Below are positions 1-6,963 of a stretch of 18,186 bases of DNA, piece after piece. The notes under the pieces were generated by a model that was given only the letters and a program-made list of their open reading frames with translations, did no database searches and was not told the DNA's origin. The DNA is from Eubacterium sp. (lineage in GTDB: Bacteria > Bacillota > Clostridia > Lachnospirales > Lachnospiraceae), in assembly GCA_022776205.1 (NCBI GenBank), contig JALFIK010000202.1:1-18186 (forward strand). Reading direction: 5' to 3'. The stretch's first letter is position 1. Each line of letters opens with the position of its first letter. A program made the position numbers and the translations under genes.

Positions 1-44
1 ATACGTCCGGTCACATCAGCTGGACGGCCGTGAAATAATTCCAT
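1..44 (-). CDS. N-terminal fragment of a gene, possibly ProX/YbaK-type aminoacyl-tRNA deacylase
   Basis: Only the first 14 codons lie in the window; the gene runs off the left edge on the minus strand. The ATG at 44 is preceded by a clear GGAGG (53-57) with an 8-nt spacer, so the start is well supported. The visible peptide is MELFHGRPADVTGR. From memory this resembles the N-terminus of clostridial proteins annotated as prolyl-tRNA synthetase associated domain (ProX/YbaK) deacylases, which hydrolyse misacylated tRNA, but 14 residues cannot prove it. The frame stays open upstream of the ATG to a TAA near 119; no start there has a ribosome binding site. It follows metA by 87 nt on the same strand and may be its last co-transcribed partner. 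That a gene starts here is fairly sure; its function is a guess. Confidence 0.45.
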   Translation of the reverse strand, partial: MELFHGRPADVTGR

Positions 45-131
45 GTTGTGTTCCTCCAAATCGGGAATCACTGCCCATTCCACAGGCGACTGCTGAATGG
101 ATCGTTCATTCCGGTCTTATGTTTGTTTTCT

Positions 132-1061
132 TTATTTCAGGTTCTTTATATCCTCTGAAATGTACGGTGTCATCTGGTATACATAGTAATTTAGCCAGTT
201 GGTGTACAAGGTGTTGGCGTGGCATCGCCAGGATTTTACCGGACCAAGTTCCGGGTTATCTTCTTTGTAGTAACGACATGGAAACGGAACATTGTCCATT
301 CCCTTTCCCAGGTCTCTTTTATACTCTCCGTCTAACGTAACCACGTCGTATTCCGGATGGCCAGTGACGAAAATCTGCCGTCCTTCTTTAGCGATGATGA
401 TGAACGGTCCGGCGATGTCGGAATCGGCCAGGATGGTAAGTTCCGGGTTATTTTCCACATCTTCTCTTACAATCTCTGAGTGACGGGAGTGAGGGGCATT
501 AAATATATCATCAAATCCCCGGACGAGAGGCGTTTTTTTATGAATAGTTCGATGCTCGAAAATACCGAAGATCTTTTCATCGAGCAGTCTTTTTCGAACA
601 CCGTAATGATAGTAAAGACCTGCCTGGGCTGCCCAGCAGATGTGGAATGTGGAAGTAACATGGGTTTTTGACCATTCCATAATCTCCACTAATTCCGGCC
701 AGTAATCGACTTCTTCGAAATCGAGGGTCTCTACCGGTGCTCCTGTAATCAAAAGACCGTCAAAGTATTGATCCTTTATCTCCGGGAAAACGGTGTAGAA
801 TGTCTCCATATGGGTTTTTGACTCATTCTGGGCGTCATGGCTCTGGGTCTTTAAAAAAGTAATATCCACCTGAAGCGGTGTGTTGGACAGGCTTCTTAAT
901 AACTGCAGCTCTGTCTCCTGCTTTGTAGGCATCAGATTCATGATAATAATCTTTAAGGGACGGATGTCCTGCTTTAAGGATCGCTCATAATCCATAACAA
1001 AGATGTTTTCCTGTTCCAGTATTTTTTTTGCCGGTAAATCAGCATTGATTCTGATTGGCAT
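132..1061 (-). CDS. metA: Homoserine O-acetyltransferase, MetA family
   Basis: Activates the hydroxyl of L-homoserine in the first committed step of methionine synthesis, in the cytoplasm. The 309-residue length is normal for MetA. The class-I glutamine-amidotransferase-like catalytic set is intact: nucleophile Cys142 (FHICWAAQAG), His235 and Glu237 (VTGHPEYD). Residue 111, which selects the acyl donor in this family, is Glu (GAPVE) rather than the Gly of Escherichia coli. Established work links Glu111 to acetyl-CoA use, so the product is probably O-acetylhomoserine even though such genes are often labelled succinyltransferases. The ATG at 1061 has only a weak purine-rich ribosome binding site. 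It lies 47 nt after ligA on the same strand and has a candidate promoter of its own in the ligA tail. I see no SAM riboswitch, and no sulfhydrylase gene is in the window. Confidence 0.95.
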   Translation of the reverse strand: MPIRINADLPAKKILEQENIFVMDYERSLKQDIRPLKIIIMNLMPTKQETELQLLRSLSNTPLQVDITFLKTQSHDAQNESKTHMETFYTVFPEIKDQYFDGLLITGAPVETLDFEEVDYWPELVEIMEWSKTHVTSTFHICWAAQAGLYYHYGVRKRLLDEKIFGIFEHRTIHKKTPLVRGFDDIFNAPHSRHSEIVREDVENNPELTILADSDIAGPFIIIAKEGRQIFVTGHPEYDVVTLDGEYKRDLGKGMDNVPFPCRYYKEDNPELGPVKSWRCHANTLYTNWLNYYVYQMTPYISEDIKNLK

Positions 1062-1096
1062 AATCTTTCATCTCTTTTCTTAATAGTGTTCTTGTT

Positions 1097-1125
1097 ATTT
1101 TAGTACAATTATTCTGTCATGGCAA
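1097..1125 (-). promoter_or_regulatory. Candidate promoter for metA
   Basis: On the minus strand TTGCCA (1125-1120) and TAAAAT (1102-1097) are separated by 17 nt. The -35 lies in the last codons of ligA. This would let metA be expressed apart from ligA and leaves a leader of only about 30 nt, too short for a SAM riboswitch. Confidence 0.45.
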
Positions 1126-3073
1126 GGAATTCCTCTTCCGTAATCACCGGGATTCCAAGCTCTTTTGCCTTTTTGTTTTTACTGGAGGAGGACATGTTGT
1201 CATTATTAATAAGATAATCTGTCTTTTTGGAGACGGAACCGGTTACTTTCCCACCGAGTGCTTCAATTTTTTCTTTTAATTCCTTTCGGTTTGCAAAATG
1301 ACTGACATTTCCCGTAATGACAAAGGTCTTTCCAAAGATTTCTTCCTTTTTCTCCCTGCTTTCCCCGCTGTCTTCCTCTTCCTCAAAATAAAGGTAAGAC
1401 AGGAGTTTCTCAATCAGGTTCCGGTTATGGGTGTTATCAAAATAGTCCCGCACGCTTCTTGCAATGACTTCGCCCACACCATCTATTTGTGTCATCTCCT
1501 CAACAGACGCTTCCATGAGAGCCGGCAGGGAGTTTCCGAAATGGCGGCACAGAAGTTTTGCATTGGAACTTCCCACATTTAAGATGCCGATGGCATAAAT
1601 AAAACGGGATAGTTTCGTGTGACAGGATTTCTCTATGGATTCTATCAGGTTACTGTAAGATTTTTCTCCAAATCCATCCATGGCAGTCATTTCTTCTTTG
1701 TGCTTGGATAAAGTATACAAATCTGATAACTCTGATAAAATTCCCTGATCGATCAGTTTGGTCAGGGTTGCTTCCGACAGGCCATCGATATTCATGGCAT
1801 CCCGGCTTACATAATGGGAAAAGAGCTTGATTTTTTTTGCGCTGCAATAAGGGTTTACACAGTGGAGCGTTTTCACCCCGTTTTCTTCTCTCACTTTTGT
1901 CTCGCCGCCACAGGCCGGACAGTGGGAAGGAATCTCCCATTTTCCGCTCTTTGTAAGATTTTCGGCAATCTGGGGAATGATCATGTTGGCCTTATAGACT
2001 TTAATCTCATCTCCCACACCAAGCTGAAGGGTTTCGATCATACTGAGATTGTGAAGACTGGCCCGACTGACAGTAGTTCCCTCCAGCTCCACAGGCTCGA
2101 ATAGGGCAATCGGGTTAATCAGTCCCGTCCGGGACGGACTCCATTCAATCGAAAGAAGTTTTGTCTGTGCCTCTTCATCCTGCCATTTGAATGCGATGGC
2201 ATTTCTCGGAAATTTCGCAGTATTTCCCAGGGAATTCCCGTAAGCGATATCATCATAAATCAAAACAAGGCCATCGGAAGGAAAATCATTCTCCCTGGTT
2301 TTTTCGGAAAATTCCGATACCAGCTCTAAAATATTTGTCCGGTCTGCCATACGATATGGGACAATATCAAACCCCAGGGAGGAAAGCCAGTCCATGTTTT
2401 CTGCTACAGAGTTTGTCAGTTTTTTCCCCTGGGCACTCACCAGTGTAAAAGCAAAAAAGAAGACATTTCTTTTTGCCGTAATTTCGTTATTCAGCTGACG
2501 CACGGAACCACTGCACAGATTTCGGGGATTTTTATACCGGGCATCCACATTTTCTATACTTTCATTGATTTTTTGAAAATCGGAATATTTAATGACTGCC
2601 TCTCCCCGAAGAACCAGTTCATTTTCAAAAGGAATGTGGGAAGGCAGGTTTTTAAACACACGGGCATTGTTCGTGATTACTTCGCCCACGATTCCGTTTC
2701 CCCGGGTGACCGCCCGCTCCAGCATCCCGTGGTTGTAAGTCAGCACGACAGTCAGGCCGTCCATCTTCCAGGAAAGCATCCCTTTCTTATCTCCAAGCCA
2801 CTCCCGGAGTGCTTCAGGACTTTTTGTTTTATCTAAAGAAAGCATCGGAGAATCATGGGATACTTTCTCCAGTTCACTTAGCACTTCATATCCGACATGA
2901 ACAGTCGGACTTCCTGCAAGGACGATGCCTGTCTCCTTTTCTAATGCGGTCAGTTCATCATACAGGGCATCGTAAGTGAGATTTGACATGATCTCCCGGT
3001 CTTCCTGGTAATAAGCACGGGATGCTTCATTCAGCTTTTCGACCAGTTCCCGGATTCTTTCCTTCTTTTCCAC
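1109..3073 (-). CDS. ligA: NAD+-dependent DNA ligase LigA
   Basis: Seals nicks in duplex DNA using NAD+, joining Okazaki fragments and completing repair. With the start chosen here the protein has 654 residues. Its domains appear in the usual order: an N-terminal Ia/adenylation region with the KxDG motif (WKMDG, adenylated Lys103), an OB fold around residues 300-380, a four-Cys zinc finger (Cys385, Cys388, Cys405, Cys410), helix-hairpin-helix repeats, and a C-terminal BRCT domain from about 578. I place the start at GTG 3073 because AAAGGAG (3080-3086) sits 6 nt before it. A longer frame opens at TTG 3109 but has no ribosome binding site. Even with the shorter start the gene overlaps the 3' end of rluF by 47 nt, which suggests translational coupling. 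Function is certain; the start is likely. Confidence 0.97.
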   Translation of the reverse strand: MEKKERIRELVEKLNEASRAYYQEDREIMSNLTYDALYDELTALEKETGIVLAGSPTVHVGYEVLSELEKVSHDSPMLSLDKTKSPEALREWLGDKKGMLSWKMDGLTVVLTYNHGMLERAVTRGNGIVGEVITNNARVFKNLPSHIPFENELVLRGEAVIKYSDFQKINESIENVDARYKNPRNLCSGSVRQLNNEITAKRNVFFFAFTLVSAQGKKLTNSVAENMDWLSSLGFDIVPYRMADRTNILELVSEFSEKTRENDFPSDGLVLIYDDIAYGNSLGNTAKFPRNAIAFKWQDEEAQTKLLSIEWSPSRTGLINPIALFEPVELEGTTVSRASLHNLSMIETLQLGVGDEIKVYKANMIIPQIAENLTKSGKWEIPSHCPACGGETKVREENGVKTLHCVNPYCSAKKIKLFSHYVSRDAMNIDGLSEATLTKLIDQGILSELSDLYTLSKHKEEMTAMDGFGEKSYSNLIESIEKSCHTKLSRFIYAIGILNVGSSNAKLLCRHFGNSLPALMEASVEEMTQIDGVGEVIARSVRDYFDNTHNRNLIEKLLSYLYFEEEEDSGESREKKEEIFGKTFVITGNVSHFANRKELKEKIEALGGKVTGSVSKKTDYLINNDNMSSSSKNKKAKELGIPVITEEEFLAMTE

Positions 3074-3818
3074 TCCGCTCTCCTTTCTGACTCCGTTTTC
3101 TTCCGGCAAGTTTTAATAATCTGGCAAGTTCCTCTCCGGCGACTTCCCGGTACTGCCCGGACGGAAGATCTCCGAGCACAATGTTCATGATCCGAATCCG
3201 GCGTAAATCCCGTACACGATAGCCAAGAGCCTCACACATTCGACGAATCTGCCGGTTTAATCCCTGAGTAAGAATAATACGAAAAGAATAAAGACCTGTT
3301 TTTGTCACCTTGCACGGTCTCGTCACCGTATCAAGAATCGGAACTCCCTCCCGCATGTTTTTTAAAAATTCGTTCGTTACGGGACGGTTCACGCGAACCT
3401 CATATTCCTTCTCATGATAATTTCTCGCCTTTAAAATCTCATTCATCAATTCTCCGTCATTGGTCATGAGAATAAGTCCCTCGGAATCCTTATCCAGTCG
3501 TCCTGCCGGATATACTCTTTCCGGGTATCCGATAAAATCCACAATATTATCTTTTTCCTTTTTTGTCGTGGTACATACAATTCCTTTCGGTTTATTTACC
3601 GCAAGAACAACTTTTTTTTCATATACGGAGATTTTTTCGCCATCCAGACGGATGTCCTGGGCTTTGGTAACCTTCTGCCCCATCTGTGCCGGTTCACCGT
3701 CCACGGTAATCCGCCCTTCTTCCACATAACGGTCCGCCTGTCTTCTCGAGCAGACCCCCGCATCACTTAGAAATTTGTTCAGGCGCACCCCCTGCGCTGT
3801 ATCTGTCTTCTTTTCCAT
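3027..3818 (-). CDS. rluF: 23S rRNA pseudouridine synthase, RluF/RsuA family
   Basis: Isomerises a specific uridine to pseudouridine in ribosomal RNA. The 263 residues hold an N-terminal S4 RNA-binding domain (about 11-65, with the LNKFLSDAGVCSRRQAD signature) and the RsuA-type catalytic domain. The catalytic Asp is Asp109 in GRLDKDSEGL. Later motifs such as GVPILDTVT and QGLNRQIRRMCE match RluF (the 23S U2604 enzyme of Escherichia coli) better than RsuA or RluB. The exact target uridine is inferred, not seen. The C-terminal 30 residues are a Lys/Arg/Gly-rich tail. Part of that tail is encoded in DNA that also encodes the LigA N-terminus in another frame. The ATG directly abuts the stop of the upstream thioesterase (TAGATG), so the two are probably translationally coupled. 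Confidence 0.9.
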   Translation of the reverse strand: MEKKTDTAQGVRLNKFLSDAGVCSRRQADRYVEEGRITVDGEPAQMGQKVTKAQDIRLDGEKISVYEKKVVLAVNKPKGIVCTTTKKEKDNIVDFIGYPERVYPAGRLDKDSEGLILMTNDGELMNEILKARNYHEKEYEVRVNRPVTNEFLKNMREGVPILDTVTRPCKVTKTGLYSFRIILTQGLNRQIRRMCEALGYRVRDLRRIRIMNIVLGDLPSGQYREVAGEELARLLKLAGRKRSQKGERSGKEGKNPGTGRKAE

Positions 3819-4211
3819 CTATTTCTCAAACTTTCCGTCTGCTTTTTTCTGAAATTTCTCTGCATCCACGATGAACCTTTCATGGGTTCCCTTCCCGATG
3901 ATACCGGCAGGATCTCTTACCTCCACGGAGAAAGTCAGTTTTTTTCTGTCTATCTCCATAAGTTCCACTTCACAGCATACCTCACATCCTAATGGACTTG
4001 CCGCAACATGGTCCACGTTTAAATTCGTTCCCACTGTGGTCATTCCCTCATCGAGATGTCCTTCTAAAAGGGCCACTGCCGTCTTCTCTACTAATAACAG
4101 CATTGCCGGTGTTCCATATACCAAAAGGCTGCCGCTTCCTAAAGTCTTAGCTGCCTTTTCCTCCGTTACGGTCTCTCTTTTTGTCATTTTTAATCCAGCT
4201 TTTATATCCAC
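3819..4211 (-). CDS. FlK-like hotdog-fold acyl-CoA thioesterase
   Basis: A 130-residue single hotdog domain of the thioesterase family that includes fluoroacetyl-CoA thioesterase FlK. Aligned by eye with FlK, the catalytic Thr42/Glu50/His76 correspond to Thr34 (YGTPAML), Glu42 (LLVEKTA) and His68 (VDHVAASP), with the same eight-residue Thr-Glu spacing, so the enzyme looks active. The C-terminal motif GKGTHERFIVD is also family-typical. The position of the FlK lid Phe36 is Ser28 here, so fluoroacetyl-CoA specificity is not implied; a small acyl-CoA substrate is a guess. I chose GTG 4211 because GGGAGGG (4218-4224) lies 6 nt upstream. Reading could also begin at ATG 4226 or TTG 4235, but those would place this ribosome binding site inside the coding region. 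First gene of the minus-strand run into rluF and ligA. Confidence 0.82.
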   Translation of the reverse strand: MDIKAGLKMTKRETVTEEKAAKTLGSGSLLVYGTPAMLLLVEKTAVALLEGHLDEGMTTVGTNLNVDHVAASPLGCEVCCEVELMEIDRKKLTFSVEVRDPAGIIGKGTHERFIVDAEKFQKKADGKFEK

Positions 4212-4250
4212 TTTGTTCCCTCCCATTTTTTTCAATTTTAGTTCTGTACA

Positions 4251-4256
4251 AGTATA
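4251..4256 (-). promoter_or_regulatory. Candidate -10 of the thioesterase-rluF-ligA promoter
   Basis: The minus strand reads TATACT here, 39 nt before the GTG start. I see no good -35 at the expected distance (an A-rich segment lies near 4274-4279), so this promoter is tentative. Confidence 0.35.
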
Positions 4257-4280
4257 TCAGATTGCCCGATTTTTTTCCAG

Positions 4281-4315
4281 CCGGAAATGTTTTTATCCGG
4301 TTCCGTTTTTCGGAA
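4281..4315. repeat. Two adjacent inverted repeats upstream of the S1 gene
   Basis: CCGGA (4281-4285) pairs with TCCGG (4296-4300) across 10 nt. It is followed at once by TTCCG (4301-4305) and CGGAA (4311-4315) around a five-T centre. The second dyad covers the expected -35 position of the promoter at 4324-4329, so it could be an operator. Confidence 0.5.
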
Positions 4316-4329
4316 AATGATGCTATAAT
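4301..4329 (+). promoter_or_regulatory. Promoter for the S1-domain gene (extended -10)
   Basis: A perfect TATAAT (4324-4329) is preceded by TG at the extended -10 position (TGCTATAAT). The -35 at the expected 17-nt distance is poor (TTCCGT, 4301-4306), as is common for extended -10 promoters. The predicted leader is about 57 nt. Confidence 0.65.
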
Positions 4330-4392
4330 AAGTAAGATTGGCCTGCAGGCAGCAAAGCAGACTAAAAAATATTAAGAAAAGAGGATGCAAAC

Positions 4393-5295
4393 ATGAGTGA
4401 ATCAATGGCAGATTTTGAAAAAGAAATTAATGAATCTCTTCGTCCGTTAAAAGAGGGAGAAGTAATTGAGGGGACGGTCAGTGCTGTTGCAGATGATACC
4501 GCCTTCCTGGATATCCATTATCACACACAGGGGGTTGTAAAAAAATCTGATTTCTCCGACGATCCTGCTTTTTCCATGGCAGACGTAAAAGTGGGAGACA
4601 CAGTAAAAGCAGTTGTCCTTTCCGAAGATGACGGAGAGGGAAATGTTGCTCTGTCCGTGAAGGAAGCTGCAATTTCGACTGCATGGGAAAAGGTTCAGCA
4701 GTATCTGGAGGACGGAACCGTCCTTACAGTTAAAATCGGCGGTATCGTGAACAAGGGTGTCATTGCCTATGTGGAAGGCCTTCGCGGTTTCATTCCGGCT
4801 TCCCACCTGGAGATTGGATATGTGGAAGACACAAACCCTTACCTTGGAAAAACAGTGGAAGCAAAGGTCATCACCGCAGATCCGGAGAAGAAACGTCTTG
4901 TTTTATCTGTGAAAGAAGTTCTCTTCGAAAAACGCAGAGAGGAAAAAGAAAGAAAGATCAATGCCATCAAACCGGGCTCTGTTCTTACCGGTACCGTGGA
5001 AAATCTTATGCCTTACGGTGCTTTCGTGGATCTTGGGGACGGCATTTCCGGTCTGGTTCACATTTCCCAGATTGCCCAGAAGAGAATTGAATCTCCGGGC
5101 GAAGTGTTAAAAACAGGTCAGGAAGTTAAAGTTAAAGTCTTAAAGGTAGAAAACGGCAAGGTCAGCCTGAGCATTAAAGCAGCAGAAGATGTTGCTCCTG
5201 CAGAAGAGAAAGAAAGCCCTGCTGTAAGCTACAAGGACGAAGGTTCTGCAACAACCGGTCTTGGTGCACTGCTCGCCGGAATTAAGCTGCAGTAA
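4393..5295 (+). CDS. S1-domain RNA-binding protein, RpsA-like
   Basis: A 300-residue cytoplasmic protein with three S1 (OB-fold) modules at about 18-92, 103-173 and 190-263. The third is the most canonical (GTVENLMPYGAFVDLGDGISGLVHISQIA). The middle one (GIVNKGVIAYVEGLRGFIPASHLE) resembles the second module of short Firmicute RpsA homologues. It probably binds mRNA or the ribosome. Full-length ribosomal protein S1 of proteobacteria has six modules, so this is the short Gram-positive type and may not be a true 30S subunit protein. The C-terminal 35 residues are acidic and low-complexity and end in a Gly/Leu-rich segment. The ATG has AGAGGA 7 nt upstream. The gene is monocistronic, with its own promoter and a terminator about 40 nt after the stop. 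Confidence 0.9.
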   Translation: MSESMADFEKEINESLRPLKEGEVIEGTVSAVADDTAFLDIHYHTQGVVKKSDFSDDPAFSMADVKVGDTVKAVVLSEDDGEGNVALSVKEAAISTAWEKVQQYLEDGTVLTVKIGGIVNKGVIAYVEGLRGFIPASHLEIGYVEDTNPYLGKTVEAKVITADPEKKRLVLSVKEVLFEKRREEKERKINAIKPGSVLTGTVENLMPYGAFVDLGDGISGLVHISQIAQKRIESPGEVLKTGQEVKVKVLKVENGKVSLSIKAAEDVAPAEEKESPAVSYKDEGSATTGLGALLAGIKLQ

Positions 5296-5301
5296 TCTCA
5301 A

Positions 5302-5333
5302 TGTAACAGAAGATAGATCAATTTGATGTTACA
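5302..5333. repeat. Short inverted repeat after the S1 gene
   Basis: TGTAACA (5302-5308) is mirrored by TGTTACA (5327-5333) across 18 nt, just before the terminator. It has no T-run of its own. It may only extend the 3' UTR structure. Confidence 0.35.
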
Positions 5334-5369
5334 AAAATACCCGGCGACTACATTCACCGGGTATTTTTT
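5333..5369. terminator. Bidirectional intrinsic terminator between the S1 gene and agcS
   Basis: A 12-bp stem (5333-5344 with 5357-5368) has a GC core ACCCGG/CCGGGT, a 12-nt loop, an A-run on its left and a T-run on its right. It therefore serves the S1 gene on plus and agcS, which ends at 5432, on minus. Confidence 0.92.
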
Positions 5370-5431
5370 ATTCTACAGTATTTTTTTCATATTCTATAAT
5401 GGCTTATTTTAAGGATTGCTGATTATCTTTC

Positions 5432-6850
5432 TTATTTTGCTGCTTTTTTCGCTGCTTTTTCGGCTTCAATTACTTTCTGGAATTCTTTTACATCTTTTGC
5501 AATCTCGCCACTTAATAACAGCATACAAATCAGGTTCGGTATTGCCATAAGTGCATTGGCGATATCGGAGAAGTTCCATACAAGATCCAGTGTCTGGGTT
5601 GCTCCCACGAATACCACCAGGGAGAATGCGATACGATAGATCATGTTATATTTATGTGTGCCAAAAAGATATTCGAACGCTTTCTCTCCATGGTATTCCC
5701 ATCCGAGAATCGTGGAGAAAGCAAATAATGCAATACCGATCGTAACAAGATATCCACCAACTTTACCAAGCACGGTGGAGAAAGCTGCGATTGTCAGTGC
5801 AGAACCAACATACATCTCTCCTGTTGCCGGATCAATCTGTCCAAGCATACCGGAACTTGCAATGGCAAGACCTGTAATTGTACATACAACGATTGTATCC
5901 CAGAAAGTACCGGTCATGTTAATGTATCCCTGACGTACCGGGTTATCTGTTGTAGCTGCTGCTGCCGTGATCGCTGCAGAACCCATACCGGCTTCATTGG
6001 AGAATACACCACGGGCAACACCGTATCTTGCTGCATTCATCATAGATGCAACAATATTACCACAAAGAGCTCCGCCGACTGCCTTCACACTGAATGCCAT
6101 CTTAAAGATCATGACAAGACCTGCAGGCACATTACTGATGTTACCAATAATAACAACAATACCACAGATTACATAAAAGATTGCCATTACCGGTACAACT
6201 ACGGAAGAAACTTTAGAAATAGACTTGATTCCACCGATGATGATCAAAAGAGCAAGTACGGTAAGTGCGATACCAACAACAGTCGGAGAAATGCCGAATG
6301 TTGCGTGAATGGATGTTGCAATGGAATTACCCTGTGTCATATTACCGATACCAAAAGAAGCAATGACGGCAAACAGGGCAAATAACCAGCCGAGAACGGC
6401 ACCGAGTTTCTTGTTCTTAAGAGCCTTTTTCATCGTGTACATCGGGCCACCGGACATCTCACCTTTTTCGTTGACTTCACGATACTTGATGGCAAGCATA
6501 CATTCTGAAAACTTGGAAGTAAGGCCAAAACATGCGGAAATCCACATCCACACTAACGCACCGGCACCACCGGAAACCATAGCAGTGGCAACACCTACGA
6601 TATTACCGGTTCCTATAGTTGCCGCAAGTGCTGTTGTAAGAGCGGAAAACGGAGAGACATCACCGGTTCCGCGATCCTTCGTTCTGGATTCTTTACTTAA
6701 TGTTTTCTTCAGAGCCCATGGAAGGTTGCGCCATGTTAAAAAGTTACATCGTACAGTAAGGACGATACCTGTACCAACAAGGAGGACCAGCATTACCGGA
6801 CCCCATACAAAGGCATCGACCTGTTCAATTATTTTGCTTAGTGTTTCCAT
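5432..6850 (-). CDS. AgcS-type sodium:alanine/glycine symporter
   Basis: Integral membrane protein of the alanine or glycine:cation symporter family (AGCS), importing alanine and/or glycine with Na+ (or H+). The 472 residues contain roughly ten to eleven hydrophobic helices. Family signatures include the N-terminal DAFVWGPVMLVLLVGTG, the Ala/Gly-rich GTGNIVGVATA segment, SGGPMYTMKKAL, and GVFSNEAGMGSAAI. The start is ATG 6850 with GAGGAG about 7 nt upstream; a TTG at 6877 would extend the frame but has no such site. The Lys/Ala-rich C-terminus is cytoplasmic. A strong promoter and a leader with an 11-bp hairpin precede it. It lies downstream of tarIJ on the same strand. The choice between alanine and glycine cannot be read from the sequence. 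Confidence 0.93.
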   Translation of the reverse strand: METLSKIIEQVDAFVWGPVMLVLLVGTGIVLTVRCNFLTWRNLPWALKKTLSKESRTKDRGTGDVSPFSALTTALAATIGTGNIVGVATAMVSGGAGALVWMWISACFGLTSKFSECMLAIKYREVNEKGEMSGGPMYTMKKALKNKKLGAVLGWLFALFAVIASFGIGNMTQGNSIATSIHATFGISPTVVGIALTVLALLIIIGGIKSISKVSSVVVPVMAIFYVICGIVVIIGNISNVPAGLVMIFKMAFSVKAVGGALCGNIVASMMNAARYGVARGVFSNEAGMGSAAITAAAATTDNPVRQGYINMTGTFWDTIVVCTITGLAIASSGMLGQIDPATGEMYVGSALTIAAFSTVLGKVGGYLVTIGIALFAFSTILGWEYHGEKAFEYLFGTHKYNMIYRIAFSLVVFVGATQTLDLVWNFSDIANALMAIPNLICMLLLSGEIAKDVKEFQKVIEAEKAAKKAAK

Positions 6851-6889
6851 ACATTTTCTCCTCTCTGTAAGCGTCAATATAACGAAATA

Positions 6890-6916
6890 GGGACAACAAA
6901 TACACTTTGTTGCCCC
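6890..6916 (-). other. Hairpin in the agcS leader
   Basis: GGGGCAACAAA (6916-6906, minus strand) pairs with TTTGTTGTCCC (6900-6890) around a 5-nt loop, 11 pairs including one G-U. It lies between the predicted agcS start site (near 6926) and the ribosome binding site. It lacks a strong U-tract, so a leader RNA element or a weak terminator for read-through from tarJ are both possible. Confidence 0.6.
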
Positions 6917-6932
6917 TTCAACACTTTATCTA

Positions 6933-6960
6933 AGTATAGCACAAAAATCTGATATGTCAA
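6933..6960 (-). promoter_or_regulatory. Strong promoter for agcS
   Basis: Consensus TTGACA (6960-6955), 16-nt spacer, TATACT (6938-6933) with a TG extended -10 on the minus strand. The -35 begins 4 nt after the last base of tarJ. Predicted leader about 75 nt. Confidence 0.85.
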
Positions 6961-6963
6961 CGA

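Noticed and set aside
45..131. Small gene or regulatory RNA between metA and the left-edge gene
   Set aside because: Only short weak stems (5 bp) and no T-run or start signal apart from the GGAGG of the next gene.
1062..1108. SAM riboswitch or T-box upstream of metA
   Set aside because: The gap is only 47 nt, too short, with no S-box or T-box sequence; only a promoter-like pair is seen.
3074..3109. LigA start at TTG 3109
   Set aside because: No ribosome binding site precedes it, while GTG 3073 has AAAGGAG at 6 nt and gives a normal LigA N-terminus.
6309..6890. 193-codon open frame on plus, opposite agcS
   Set aside because: It mirrors a hydrophobic transporter in the antisense frame, has no ribosome binding site and resembles no known protein.
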